Part shown: positions 16,683-26,204 of the stretch, piece by piece
Layout: each line of letters starts with the position of its first letter
How positions within the stretch are numbered: position 1 is the first letter of the stretch
Source: Okeania sp. KiyG1
Lineage (GTDB): Bacteria > Cyanobacteriota > Cyanobacteriia > Cyanobacteriales > Microcoleaceae
Assembly (NCBI RefSeq): GCF_014132355.1
Contig: NZ_BLZO01000174.1
Span: 1 to 39,991, forward strand
Reading direction: 5' to 3'
Length of the DNA stretch: 39,991 bases
Position numbers and translations under genes: made by a program
The notes under the pieces: model-generated
Told to the model about the DNA's origin: nothing
The model's database searches: none
The model's input: only the letters and a program-made list of their open reading frames with translations

Positions 16683-18554
16683 TTAATTGTCTTTACTTTT
16701 TAATTGATTTCTATCTATATTGATAATACAATCATTACTTAAGTTTTGAAAATTAGAGTTAGAATCTTTCTTGACTAATATTTGAGATTCATTTTCCACA
16801 TTTATATGTTGAATTTGTTTAGAGTAATTTTCATTTAATAAAACTAATAAAGGATACTCAAAAGAAGAATTTTGAAAAGTCAACCCTATATTTTTGCATT
16901 GATTTGATTCTACTCTCACAACTTCATCTAAATAAAATTTTTGATATTTTCGTTGAGTGTTAAAATACTGTTCTATTCTTGAGCTTTGAAAAATATTGTT
17001 CTCCCCAATTAATGGTCTGACTGAATTAAATAGAACCCATTTGTAAGAAAGAAATAAAACAAGTATCGCCAATAAATAGCTTACTTGTTTCGGTAAAGAT
17101 TTAGAAAATACAAGAGCTACAAAAGGAGAAAATAATATAAATAGAGGTAAATGTAATCGACAACGATAAGGAGACCATGTTATCAGACTTGCGAATAAAA
17201 CAAAACCTAAAACTAGAACTATCCCATATTTAATCAAAAGTTTATTTGTCCATATTTTTTTATTCAAAGTTAATACAAACAGAGACCCTATTATTAACAA
17301 TAAATGCAAAGGATTACCAGCAGTATCTTCATAAGTAGATAAGCCAGGAACATAAAATTTTCTGGCCTTAGGGCTAATTAAAGCTGGATCGTTTAAGTCT
17401 ATTCCTAAGAATCCGTGAATAATTTCTAATAGTTTATTAGTTAAACCCGTAGTAGGAGAAATGATTTTTCTAATTGTAGATTCCTGACAATATCAGCATG
17501 CAATGATAAATTTTTTAATATTCCTGAAATAGAAATCAATACACCGAACTCTTTATTTTTTTCTCCCGTCGCCGCCAATCCTAATACCGAGTCAAAAAGA
17601 GCATAATTCCTTAAATAATGTCCTAAATTAATGGCTAATACTATTAATAAAATAATAACTATAGGTTTAATAGCTTGCCACTTTAAATTCTTAATCCCCC
17701 ACAACAATAACCAAATACAAAATGGGAAAGCATAAATATAAGCCGTACCTTTTGTTAAAATAGCTAAACCTAAACTAAACCCTAAAAACAGAATATTACT
17801 TTTAGATATACCGTTTTCCAGGGTTGTAAATGTAAAATAAACAAAACAAATTAACCAAAAAGTAACTACAAGATCGTTATTAGTACCAGAAGCTTGTAGA
17901 ATTCCCATAGGAATAGTTACAGCAAAAACACTAGCCAGAATTTGAGCGCGAATATTACCACCTAACTGCTTGGCCAGAATAGAAACACCTAAGACACTCA
18001 TTACCATGCTACACCACTGAATCATATTCACAAAGCGATCGCTTTTGTTGAGAATTTGAAAGTGAGCCATGGCAAATTCTGACCAAGGATTTTGATAGAG
18101 ATGAAATAAATTATAGGTAGGATAATGAGCGACAGTATGATTTTGAATCCAATAATATATACGAGGTAAATGATACTCCATTGAATCGGAGTGATTGGGT
18201 GCAGCAATTATTGCATTTATACCAATTAAGAACACAATAATTGTTATACAGGTGAGCAAAAGTATTAACATTGGTGATAATCCCAGTAAACTTTTGCTCC
18301 ATGTTTTGAGATTATTTATATGTTTTTAAGGAAGATTTTGTTAATAAAAATACATATAAACAATTTATTAATAGCCAAGCTGCTATTACCCAAAAATACT
18401 GAAATAAACCAAATAAACTAAGTAATTCAGTTATTATTGTTAAAATTATTCCCCATAAAACAATTGCTTTAAAGAAACTATCACCCCAATCATTTTTTTG
18501 AGTCAATAATTGAGCAAAAATTAAAACGAAGGATAAGATAGGAAGAACGATCAT
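16683..18554 (-). pseudogene. GT39/ArnT-like polytopic glycosyltransferase, two frameshifts
   Basis: Three frames make one GT-C gene. The middle frame (18271-17441) holds the diagnostic first periplasmic loop AAPNHSDSMEYHLPRIYYWI (Asp-rich catalytic loop), PWSEFAMAHFQ, QASGTNNDLVVTFWL and LAILTKGTAYIYAFPFCIW. Upstream, helices from MIVLPILSFVLIFAQLL (ATG 18554) join after removal of one A in the A5 run at 18323-18327. Downstream, adding one A at 17465-17469 joins LEKIISPTTGLTNKLL to GFLGIDLND, GLSTYEDTAGNPLHLLLIIG and the final helices. The reconstructed length is about 620 aa with 11-13 helices. GT-C enzymes use lipid-phosphate sugars on the outer face of the membrane, which fits the GT2 upstream (20-30 bp spacing if the 18713 start were used). 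The frame opens at 18713, but its first residues are encoded by a heptamer array, so I prefer 18554. Confidence 0.78.
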
Positions 18555-18573
18555 TTTTAATATTTCAATATTC

Positions 18574-18608
18574 AAGAAGGAAGAAGGAAGAAGGAAGAAG
18601 GCAGAAGG
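18574..18608. repeat. Heptamer array (GAAGGAA)n at the 5' end of the GT39 frame
   Basis: gaaggaa repeats read on the minus strand as FPSAFFLLPSSFLN within the frame that starts at 18713. The array lies 20 bases upstream of my preferred start, so copy-number changes could affect leader or translation. Confidence 0.7.
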
Positions 18609-18733
18609 GAAAATTGTTTGAGGTGATAATTCCCATACAATTTTAAGCACCCCCGTTGACGGTAGGGTATTAAACCCATAAGAGATAAAGATAAATATTT
18701 TTGAAAAATTCATCTATTTTTTACCAGTAAAAG

Positions 18734-19714
18734 CTAATCAAAATTAGAACTTTTAGGGTTATTTTCTAATGAATTATCCAAAAAATTACGACGTAATTTT
18801 AACTGAATATCTTCTAAAAGCTTACGATTAACTGACATCAAATCAGCAATTAGACCAAAAATAAATAGCTGAAATCCTATTAAAATTAAAATTGCAGCTA
18901 AGACTAAACTAGGGACATGAGACCTCGTAGTTCCACTCAAGTATAGAATTAACCAACGTACACATAAAAGGAAACCAAAACTAAAGGGAATAGTCCCTAA
19001 AATTGTGAAAAACTTTAGAGGCTGATAAGTCATAAAAATCCGAACGATTGTAAAAATCGATCTTTGGATATAAGCTGGAATACTTTTAACTAATCTAGAT
19101 GGTCGTAAATAACCATTAGTTCTAATTGGAACAGAAATAATTGTCATTCCTTTTTGCCCAGCTTGGATAATAGTTTCTAGTGTGTAAGTATATTCATTAA
19201 AAACATTTAATTGTAGTGCTGCATTACGACTAATAGCACGGAAACCACTAGGAGCATCAGCAATATTTGTTTTACTAGCAATACGGACAACTAAACTACC
19301 TATTTTTTGTAAAAATTTCTTCATTGGTGAAAAATGTTTAATCTCTTGAATTGCTCTAGCACCAATTACTATTTCTGCTCTTCCATCTAAAATTGGTTCA
19401 ATTAGTTTAGGTATATCTGCTGCACAATATTGATTATCAGCATCCGTATTGACAATAATATCAGCTCCATGTTCCAAACAGGCTTCTATTCCTGCCATAA
19501 AACCTTTTGCTAATCCTTGATTGTATTCAAAATTAACAATATGATCGACTCCAGACGCTTTAGCTACTTCTACGGTTTTGTCAATACTACCATCATTAAT
19601 AATCAACCATTCTATCTGATCTATACCAGCAAGTTGTCGAGGTAATTCAATCAGAGTCATTCCTAAAGTAGCTTCTTCGTTATAACAGGGGATTTGTATA
19701 ATTAGTTTAGTCAT
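18734..19714 (-). CDS. GT2-family glycosyltransferase, DPM1/GtrB-like
   Basis: A 326-aa enzyme with an N-terminal GT-A domain: IPCYNEEATLG (8-18), IINDGSIDKTVEVA (38-51), the metal-binding DAD in NTDADNQY (89-96) and DAPSGFRAISR (153-163). Two C-terminal helices follow (about 233-256 and 267-290). This is the layout of polyprenyl-phosphate glucosyl/mannosyl transferases such as GtrB, which load a sugar from a nucleotide onto a lipid carrier at the cytosolic face. It is probably the first gene of the cluster running left through 12567. Sugar specificity cannot be read from sequence. Start ATG at 19714. The tail after 300 is charged and low in complexity. Confidence 0.9.
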   Translation of the reverse strand: MTKLIIQIPCYNEEATLGMTLIELPRQLAGIDQIEWLIINDGSIDKTVEVAKASGVDHIVNFEYNQGLAKGFMAGIEACLEHGADIIVNTDADNQYCAADIPKLIEPILDGRAEIVIGARAIQEIKHFSPMKKFLQKIGSLVVRIASKTNIADAPSGFRAISRNAALQLNVFNEYTYTLETIIQAGQKGMTIISVPIRTNGYLRPSRLVKSIPAYIQRSIFTIVRIFMTYQPLKFFTILGTIPFSFGFLLCVRWLILYLSGTTRSHVPSLVLAAILILIGFQLFIFGLIADLMSVNRKLLEDIQLKLRRNFLDNSLENNPKSSNFD

Positions 19715-20062
19715 TAATCTTTTTGCTGTTTTTTTTCAAGTTCTTTAATTTGAGTGCGAGGTCATTTCAGTTATCAGTTATCAGTTATCAGTTATCAGTT
19801 ATCAGTACCGACCACTAAAGCTGGAGGCTTGAAAATACTGAATTGAAAATTTTTCATCCCCTTAAAAGGGGACGCTTTAGACCTCATTTTGTAGTAATTT
19901 GATAAATAGGCTGGGGAGATGAGGAAATGGAACATTTTTTTATACCGAACCCGAGCGGATTTGATATTAACAGAACTTACGCAAAGACGATATATATATA
20001 GCGCATAGTAAATAGAGCGATTGCTAGTTAAATTTTGATGCGATCGCTCCCAATTTTAGTAG
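19715..20062. other. Gap with TCAGTTA array and element remnants
   Basis: No gene. It contains gaggtcatttcag followed by a (TTATCAG)n array (19766-19806), a degraded GCCTCTCC-type piece (ccccttaaaaggggacgct near 19858), an inverted copy of the 6041-6075 segment (ttttttataccgaa near 19935), and aacttacgcaaag (19976), an end of the AGGACTTACGCA family. The GT2 promoter should lie near its left end. Confidence 0.6.
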
Positions 20063-22327
20063 CTAAAGTTTCCTTTGAAGATGTTTTCTGATTAACCATA
20101 GGTAGATAATTATCCCTCCTACTATCGCGACTAACACGACTAAAGCTTTTTTAAATAAACTTTGATAGACATATAAAACTAACCGAATATTGCTGAGAAA
20201 ATTTAGTTCTCCCATTGACTCAGTATTTTGAATAGCTAAAGTTTCTTTGGTCTTTCCATTATCTGTTGTTAACTTGAATATTTCCAAACTGGCTGAACCA
20301 AAGCTGTAGATAGTCCTATCATTAACATAGTTTGGTGAAAAAACAATTGGCTTTCCTGATGAAGGCACATTGCCTATTCTTGATACGGGTAATGAACCAT
20401 CTGCAATTTGTTTAAATGATTGCCCTCCATCTTCACTTTTGTATAACCCAAGACCTAGCACACCCAACACAAGTGTTTGATCGTTTTCATAGTTTGGTGA
20501 AATAGCAATAGCTTCCAACTCAGGGGAGTCAGTACCTAATCCAGGTATAGTGAGTTGCTGGTTCCAAGTTTTTCCTCCGTCTTGTGATTGAAAAAGACCT
20601 CGACCCCTGGTACTAACAAATAAAGTTTGATCCTGTGCAAAGCCTGGAGAAATAACTATCTGCATTTTTCCTGCTTCTGCTAAAGCTGTATTTTCACTTA
20701 TTGCTTCCCAGTTTTTCCCCGCGTCGGTACTCTTGTAGATTCCCTTCTCTCCAGTGACATAGATAGTACGATCGCTAGCAAAATTAGGGGACAAAGCAAT
20801 AGACGGACCAGTGTTGCCTTGAAGAGATGGAACCTCACCAACTTTCTGATAGTCTTTACCTCCATTTTGAGACCGATAGACATTACCCTTCTGAGCTAGG
20901 ATGTAAACAGTCTTATCGTTCGAGAAGTCTGGAGAAACACCTATTGTAAGTCCACGTTCTTCTTTAGGCATAGAAGTAATTGACCAGGAGATACCCCCAT
21001 CCTGACTTCTTGCTACCTTTGTCCAGAGTAGTGATGCCCATATTGTTTGATCTCGATCGTAGTTTGGAGAAAAAGCCACATCAAAGTAGCGACGAGGATC
21101 GTAGTTTGGTGGTAGTGATTCCCACTTTCTAGTAAACCAAGGTTCTTGGAGACCTCTTTCAGCAATCTTCCAAGTTTGACCGCCATCGCTACTGATATTA
21201 ATGTGGCCAACGTAGTCTACAGTTACCAAAGTTGAATCATTAGAAACTGCCATTGCAACCACTGTACTCCTAAGTATGGTTTCTAAGTCTTGCCAATTTT
21301 CCCCCCGGTCTTCAGACTTGAAGAGACCATCAAAACCTGCCAGGAAACTCACGCTGCCATCTGTAGAGAACTCCAGTTCAGTAAAGCTAGGTTGCTTCAT
21401 ATCTTCAGCTTGAGGATCAATTATGAGTCCCTGAGTTTTTCCTTGCCATTCTTGGCCATCCCAGTAAAATAACCCAGTATTTGCCGTGGAAACGAACAGT
21501 TGTGGTTCATTTTGGGAGTCTGGAATAATTTTGATATCTTTAATAAGCTCATTGGCAATCGGAGTTACCTGTTTTGTCCAAGTTTTGCTTTGGTCAGTGG
21601 TTTGAAAAATACCCTGGGTTTCAGTCCCAAGCCACATTGAACCGACTGGTCCACCTAGCATAGGCTCAATAGCAACAATTGGACTATCTAGTGGTAGGCC
21701 AGATGCAGAGCGATCGCTAGCTTGCCAAGTTGCTCCACTGTCGCGAGAGACTAAGAGTTCCTTTGTATTGGCAGCAATAACTAATTTGCCATCATTAGAA
21801 AAACCCAGAGCTTCAATAGGATTTTTACTTTGGAAGACCTGTTGCCAACTATCCCCAGAATTTTGAGTTAAGTAGAGTCGATCGGATATACTTGCTAGGA
21901 CAATTTTTGATGAAGTTGGTGAAACAATTATATGGTCTATAGTAAGTTCATCTAAACCTTTACTGGTATTTTGCCAGGTAAGTCCTTTGTCTGATGAGCG
22001 ATAGATTCCATCTCCAAGTGTTCCCAGAAATGCAAAACCATCATTTTGCTGACTCAACTCCAGATCTGTGATAAACAAACTAGAATAATCTAAACCCTTA
22101 GTAATACGCTGCCATGAAACGCCTCCATCAGATGAACGATACAGGTTATTTCTAACAACAATTAATACTGTCTGGTCTTGTTGATAATTTGGTGATACTT
22201 CAACGTGTGTGACAACATCATGTGGACGATGCGCCACTGAGATACCCATATTCACAAGTATTGCCATTAGGAAGGCAACTAATACTAATCTGACAAATTG
22301 TGTGATTCGGGAAAGGCTTTGAGTCAT
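20063..22327 (-). CDS. Exported Asp-box (BNR) beta-propeller protein with C-terminal membrane anchor
   Basis: A 754-aa protein. Residues 1-32 form a signal peptide or anchor (RLVLVAFLMAILVNMGISVA). About twelve Asp-box motifs follow in regular spacing, for example SSDGGVSW, SSDKGLTW, SRDSGATW, SEDRGENW, SQDGGISW, STDAGKNW and SQDGGKTW, each preceded by an 'SPN(Y/F)..D.T' strand (SPNYQQDQTVLI, SPNFASDRTIYVTG). This is the sortilin/sialidase-like propeller, probably two propellers. A helix at about 727-747 followed by RKHLQRKL anchors the C-terminus. Sialidase catalytic residues are not evident, so binding rather than cleavage is likely. It has its own transcription unit. Start ATG at 22327 is preceded by aggagataat, a fair Shine-Dalgarno. 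The natural ligand is unknown. Confidence 0.85.
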   Translation of the reverse strand: MTQSLSRITQFVRLVLVAFLMAILVNMGISVAHRPHDVVTHVEVSPNYQQDQTVLIVVRNNLYRSSDGGVSWQRITKGLDYSSLFITDLELSQQNDGFAFLGTLGDGIYRSSDKGLTWQNTSKGLDELTIDHIIVSPTSSKIVLASISDRLYLTQNSGDSWQQVFQSKNPIEALGFSNDGKLVIAANTKELLVSRDSGATWQASDRSASGLPLDSPIVAIEPMLGGPVGSMWLGTETQGIFQTTDQSKTWTKQVTPIANELIKDIKIIPDSQNEPQLFVSTANTGLFYWDGQEWQGKTQGLIIDPQAEDMKQPSFTELEFSTDGSVSFLAGFDGLFKSEDRGENWQDLETILRSTVVAMAVSNDSTLVTVDYVGHINISSDGGQTWKIAERGLQEPWFTRKWESLPPNYDPRRYFDVAFSPNYDRDQTIWASLLWTKVARSQDGGISWSITSMPKEERGLTIGVSPDFSNDKTVYILAQKGNVYRSQNGGKDYQKVGEVPSLQGNTGPSIALSPNFASDRTIYVTGEKGIYKSTDAGKNWEAISENTALAEAGKMQIVISPGFAQDQTLFVSTRGRGLFQSQDGGKTWNQQLTIPGLGTDSPELEAIAISPNYENDQTLVLGVLGLGLYKSEDGGQSFKQIADGSLPVSRIGNVPSSGKPIVFSPNYVNDRTIYSFGSASLEIFKLTTDNGKTKETLAIQNTESMGELNFLSNIRLVLYVYQSLFKKALVVLVAIVGGIIIYLWLIRKHLQRKL

Positions 22328-22382
22328 AAAAATTATCTCCTAACTAATTGGACTTACACAAGTTATAGAACATAACAGTGGG

Positions 22383-22470
22383 ACAATTGCCTCCTCATAG
22401 TCTTCTAATTTATTTTTAACATCACCTCAAATATAAGCATTTGCATGACCAGGGTCTATCTCTTGGGAAA
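22383..22470 (-). pseudogene. TPR gene remnant
   Basis: The minus strand reads EIDPGHANAYI, stop, GDVKNKLEDYEEAIV, closely matching [27 protein letters not shown] of the TPR frame after dxr. Only one repeat survives. It lies in the 243-bp gap between the propeller and sulfotransferase genes, which otherwise holds only their divergent promoters (not placed). Confidence 0.6.
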
Positions 22471-22570
22471 AATCATATCATTATGTCATTTATGATCTTA
22501 AAAACTTAGTAAACCTTACTAGCATTTTCTAAATAAGATATTATATAAAAAATTTTGATTTCTGTGAAAT

Positions 22571-23431
22571 ATGAATAATTTAATCCAGAAAATACGTCAA
22601 TCTATCCGAGTTCTTAAAAATGACATGATTTATAAGTATTATGACTTGAGAATCAATCAAGTTGAAGATCCATACCGAGCAATGTTCAGAACTGAACCAT
22701 ACAAGTTCGTTTTTATTCTCAGCCATATGCGTTCTGGTTCTTCATTACTAGCTAATATATTAAGTTCTCATACAGAAATCTTAGGATATGGTGAAACTCA
22801 CATTCAATATGCCTCTGAATTGGATTTGAATAAATTAGTATTTAAAGTGTATCGTAAAACCCAAAATATTCGCAGGTTACAAGACTTAAAGAATTTGAGA
22901 ATGAATCATAAATATATTCTGGATAAAGCTTTACATAACAAAAACTTTTTATATGAAGAATTGTTAAATTCGGAAAATTTATATAGTATATTTCTGATCA
23001 GAGATCCAGAGAGAACAATAGCTAGTATTCTCGATCTCAAGCCACACTGGAGTGAAGAAAAAGCATTAACTTATTATTTAAATCGCTTATCCACTTTAGA
23101 AAAATATGCAAAGTTAATTAATAATAAAGAACGTACTTTGATAATTTCCTACGATCAACTTCTGAATCAGACGGACTTAGTTTTTGATGCTTTAAAAAAA
23201 GTTCTTGGAACACAATCAGAATTTTCGGAGGAATACAAAGTAACGAATAAAACAGGAAGACCCGGAATAGGTGATTCTAAAGAGAATATCAAAGCAGGTC
23301 GTATTGTCAGAAACCCTAGAAAATTAGAACAAAAAATAACTCCGACATCAATTGCAGAAGGGATTAAACAGTTTGAAAATTGTGCTTTAACACTTTCTGA
23401 GTATTGTAGCTTTGTGAAAAATCTCAACTAA
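22571..23431 (+). CDS. Sulfotransferase family protein
   Basis: A 286-aa PAPS-dependent sulfotransferase-like protein. The 5'-phosphosulfate loop is HMRSGSSLLANILSSH (52-67), and the 3'-phosphate region is FLIRDPERTIASILDL (141-156), with the R and S residues expected of the family. ETHIQY after GYG (72-80) and YDQLLNQ (194-200) also fit. It is soluble and likely cytosolic. The acceptor is unknown; given the neighbours, a polysaccharide or lipid-linked sugar is plausible (inference). It transcribes away from the propeller gene. Start ATG at 22571, no strong Shine-Dalgarno. The base composition (AT-rich, lysine/asparagine-rich product) is slightly more extreme than the neighbours, which may hint at transfer. 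Confidence 0.88.
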   Translation: MNNLIQKIRQSIRVLKNDMIYKYYDLRINQVEDPYRAMFRTEPYKFVFILSHMRSGSSLLANILSSHTEILGYGETHIQYASELDLNKLVFKVYRKTQNIRRLQDLKNLRMNHKYILDKALHNKNFLYEELLNSENLYSIFLIRDPERTIASILDLKPHWSEEKALTYYLNRLSTLEKYAKLINNKERTLIISYDQLLNQTDLVFDALKKVLGTQSEFSEEYKVTNKTGRPGIGDSKENIKAGRIVRNPRKLEQKITPTSIAEGIKQFENCALTLSEYCSFVKNLN

Positions 23432-24329
23432 TACCGTTTCTCAAACTTGAGTAGGGGAGTAGGGAGTGGGGGAGTGGGGGAGTGGGGGAGAAGCAAAAAT
23501 AAGAATAATTAACATTAACTTAGCTGAAATTAGCATGCAAAGTGATTTTGTTTGTACCGATAAGTTGACAACTGAAGTACTGCCCAAGTATAGCAATAAT
23601 GCATGGGAATTGGTATGAAAACATCAATAATTAACACGCTCCTAGCTAATAATTATCAAAAAGGTTATTCAACCTGTGTTAATTAATTGCTTAATAATTG
23701 AAGTTTTTATAGCATTAATGCCTGGTCATTTCAGTTATCAGTTATCAGTTATCAGTTATCAGTATAAGCTCTTCAGAACATGAGTAAAAAAAATTATGGG
23801 AATACTTGTTGAAAAAGAGGCAAAAAATAAGATTTAACTTACATTCCGCACTTCAAAACCTAGTATATAAAAATAAATAGTCAAATACGAAAGCTGTCGA
23901 ATTGACGACGTACAGTCAGGAGGGAGTAGTGGTCGCCAATAGCTCGAAATAAATTAATTATTTGTACTTAATATTTTCCTGATAATTTGACTCTTACCGA
24001 ATAATTAATAATTAATAATTAATAATTAATAATTAAATAATTCGCGCCTTGAAGCCTCCCCTTGATCGGGGAAATAAGCGGTTGAGGGATGGCGAGGTCC
24101 CCTCGCCATATCCAATCAACCAAGAGAAGAAATAATATTTCCTTATATTCAATTCCGTAACGGTTAAAACCCGAGGTAATTATCAATTATCCATTATCAA
24201 TTATCAATTAATGAAAAAGGCCAATAAAGATAATTTACGCGATATAAATACTTAGAGAATAGCCAGTTTTTGTGCTTTGTGCTACTTTTTTTGTTACAAA
24301 TTGACTTGCGGAATGTGGGATTTAAAAAT
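23432..24329. other. 0.9-kb gap with three arrays and one element
   Basis: No gene. It holds a (GGGAGTG)-type array (23446-23491), a (TTATCAG)n array behind ggtcatttcag (23727-23763), an (ATAATTA)n array (24001-24036) and a diverged GCCTCTCC-family element (24050-24178). The DUF2079 frame is open from 24270, but the first 20 codons look like leader sequence. Confidence 0.6.
24050..24178 (+). repeat. GCCTCTCC-family element, diverged copy
   Basis: gaagcctccccttgatcgg, then ataagcggttgagggatggc, the segment ccccatatccaatc-like, ccaagagaagaaataat, and ending cccgaggtaat. The order is conserved with 6227-6374. Confidence 0.6.
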
Positions 24330-25838
24330 ATGACGCTTTTTCCACCACCTGTTGTGAGTAGGATAATAATTGTTGCAGCCTTGATTTTCTTTCTCTGTAG
24401 TAGTTTACGCCACGCCTTATTTTATTCTACTGGTTTTGACTTAGGCATTTATGACCAAGTTACATACTTGATTAGTCAAGGAGAATCTCCCATTTCTTCT
24501 TTTTTGGGCTATCACCATCTGGGAAATCATGCTGCTTGGGCAGTCTATCCTCTGGGATTATTTTATCTGATTTATCCTAATGTACACTGGCTACTTTTGG
24601 CACAAGCTATATGTTTGGCCTTGGGAGCTTGGCCTACTTGGTGTTTGGCCAAACAGGCGGGTTTAAATCAAGGACAAGCAGTAGCGATCGCTATTTCCTA
24701 TCTCTTTTACCCAGTTGTTTTCAATATTAATTTATTTGATTTTCACCCAGAAGTTATGGCATTGCCTGCTATTTTAGCTGCTATTTTAGCTGCTAGACTG
24801 CAACGTATTTTCTGGTTTTGTCTGGCAATTATTTGGGTGTTAGGTTGCAAGGCAGTTTTATCATTAACTGTAGTTTTTATGGGTGTTTGGTTACTAACTT
24901 TTGAAAGGCGAAAGTTTTGTGGTTTAGTTGCTTTTTGTTTAGGTATTTTTTGGTTTGTGCTTGTCACTCAAGGAATTATTCCTTTTTTCAGTGGTGAAGA
25001 GGTAGCTGGAGTAGGACGTTATAGTTATCTGGGAGATTCTGTTGTGGGAATTATGATTAATATTTTGCTACAACCAGGGGTAGTGTTAGGGAAGATATTA
25101 TCTTTTGAGACTATCAAATATATTTGTCTGTTATTTTTACCTGTAATTTGGGGAATATTTCCTCTACTTCAGACAAACCAGGTTATTTTGCCTCATCTTA
25201 TCCCTCTTATTCCAACTATTCCCACAATTATTTTGAATGTGTTGTCTGAAGTATCGTTTCAAAGAAGTTTAAATTATCAATATTCGTTGCCAGCGATCGC
25301 TTTTTTATTATTAGCAGTAATTTCTTGTTTAGCAGCAGCTTCAAAAACTGAAGAAAATAACATTTCATTAGATTTATCTTGGAAAAGAGAGTTAGAAATT
25401 CCCAAATTTAATCTGAGATTATCAGTACCAAATTTTCAAGCTCCTAAAATGATTGTTTTGTGGTCTGTTTTAATGTTTTTATTGCTTGGCAATGTAGCAG
25501 ATTTATTTTTATATTGGCAGAGTTTGGATACTTGGCAAGCAACAAAAAATGCAATTACTTATGTCAAAACTGAAGGAGGAGTACTTACAGATAATAGATT
25601 AGCACCCCATTTTACTCATCGTTCAACAGTAAAATTATTAAATCAAACAGAGCCAGATAATTTAGATGAATTTGATTATGTAGTTCTGAATTTACGTCAT
25701 CCCTGGCCGGATACTGAGGAAGCTGGTATTATTCTTTCTCAAAATCTCCAAAATAACCAAGAATGGGAATTAAGTTATCAGGAGAATGATGTATTGGTAT
25801 TTGGAAGAAGAAAGAAGGAATTAAGAATTGATAATTGA
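24330..25838 (+). CDS. DUF2079 family polytopic membrane protein (copy A)
   Basis: A protein of about 502 aa with roughly ten helices. LGIYDQVTYLISQG and YHHLGNHAAWAVYPLGL follow helix 1, and NLFDFHPEVMALPAILAAI and GRYSYLGDSV are further family signatures. The first loop carries an acidic residue in a GT-C-like position (LGIYDQ), so a lipid-linked-sugar glycosyltransferase role is plausible but unproven; the family has no assigned function. The C-terminus (LAPHFTHRSTVKLL...YVVLNLRHPW) is a small soluble domain. I use ATG at 24330 (MTLFPPPVVS) because homologous copy B starts close to the first helix; ATG 24270 would add 20 hydrophobic residues. Copy B lies 1.9 kb downstream on the same strand. 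Confidence 0.87.
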   Translation: MTLFPPPVVSRIIIVAALIFFLCSSLRHALFYSTGFDLGIYDQVTYLISQGESPISSFLGYHHLGNHAAWAVYPLGLFYLIYPNVHWLLLAQAICLALGAWPTWCLAKQAGLNQGQAVAIAISYLFYPVVFNINLFDFHPEVMALPAILAAILAARLQRIFWFCLAIIWVLGCKAVLSLTVVFMGVWLLTFERRKFCGLVAFCLGIFWFVLVTQGIIPFFSGEEVAGVGRYSYLGDSVVGIMINILLQPGVVLGKILSFETIKYICLLFLPVIWGIFPLLQTNQVILPHLIPLIPTIPTIILNVLSEVSFQRSLNYQYSLPAIAFLLLAVISCLAAASKTEENNISLDLSWKRELEIPKFNLRLSVPNFQAPKMIVLWSVLMFLLLGNVADLFLYWQSLDTWQATKNAITYVKTEGGVLTDNRLAPHFTHRSTVKLLNQTEPDNLDEFDYVVLNLRHPWPDTEEAGIILSQNLQNNQEWELSYQENDVLVFGRRKKELRIDN

Positions 25839-25842
25839 TAAC

Positions 25843-26170
25843 TAGGGGTTGCTGATTAAATATCACAGCTCTTTCAGGTAAATATTTTAGTTTTTTTAGG
25901 TCGAAACTAAAGTGCAAGCTTTGAAGTCTCTCAGGTTAAAAAAAATTAGCATTTTGAGTTGACTATGACAGAAAAATAGCTCATACAATTATTCCTACTA
26001 CCTCCTCTGTAATTCCTATTTATCCTGATCAAGAAATAAGGTCTCAAGCTTCCCCTTTCAAGGGAAAAAAAATATCTGATTCAGTATTTTAAGCCTCCTA
26101 CTTAAGTAGGAGGTACTGATAACTGAAATGACCCCTACCCTTACGAAAAGACTTGATTCAGCAAACCCTA
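25843..26170. mobile_element. 328-bp MITE-like element, TAGGG(G/T)TTGCTGA ends
   Basis: The ends 25843-25855 (taggggttgctga) and 26158-26170 (tcagcaaacccta) are inverted repeats at 12 of 13 positions, the same ends as at 7064-7308. The interior carries a piece of the GCCTCTCC family (agcttcccctttcaaggg, 26047) and a short GATAACT stretch (26113-26133). It fills most of the gap after DUF2079 copy A and has no coding frame. Confidence 0.6.
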
Positions 26171-26204
26171 ATTAGAGATAGTTTTCATTATTCATTATCC
26201 ATTA

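Noticed and set aside
18111-18302. 63-aa frame overlapping the GT39 gene
   Set aside because: It lies wholly in another frame of a clear membrane glycosyltransferase.
24270-24329. 20-codon N-terminal extension of DUF2079 copy A
   Set aside because: The paralogous copy B starts close to the first helix and ATG 24330 corresponds to that position.
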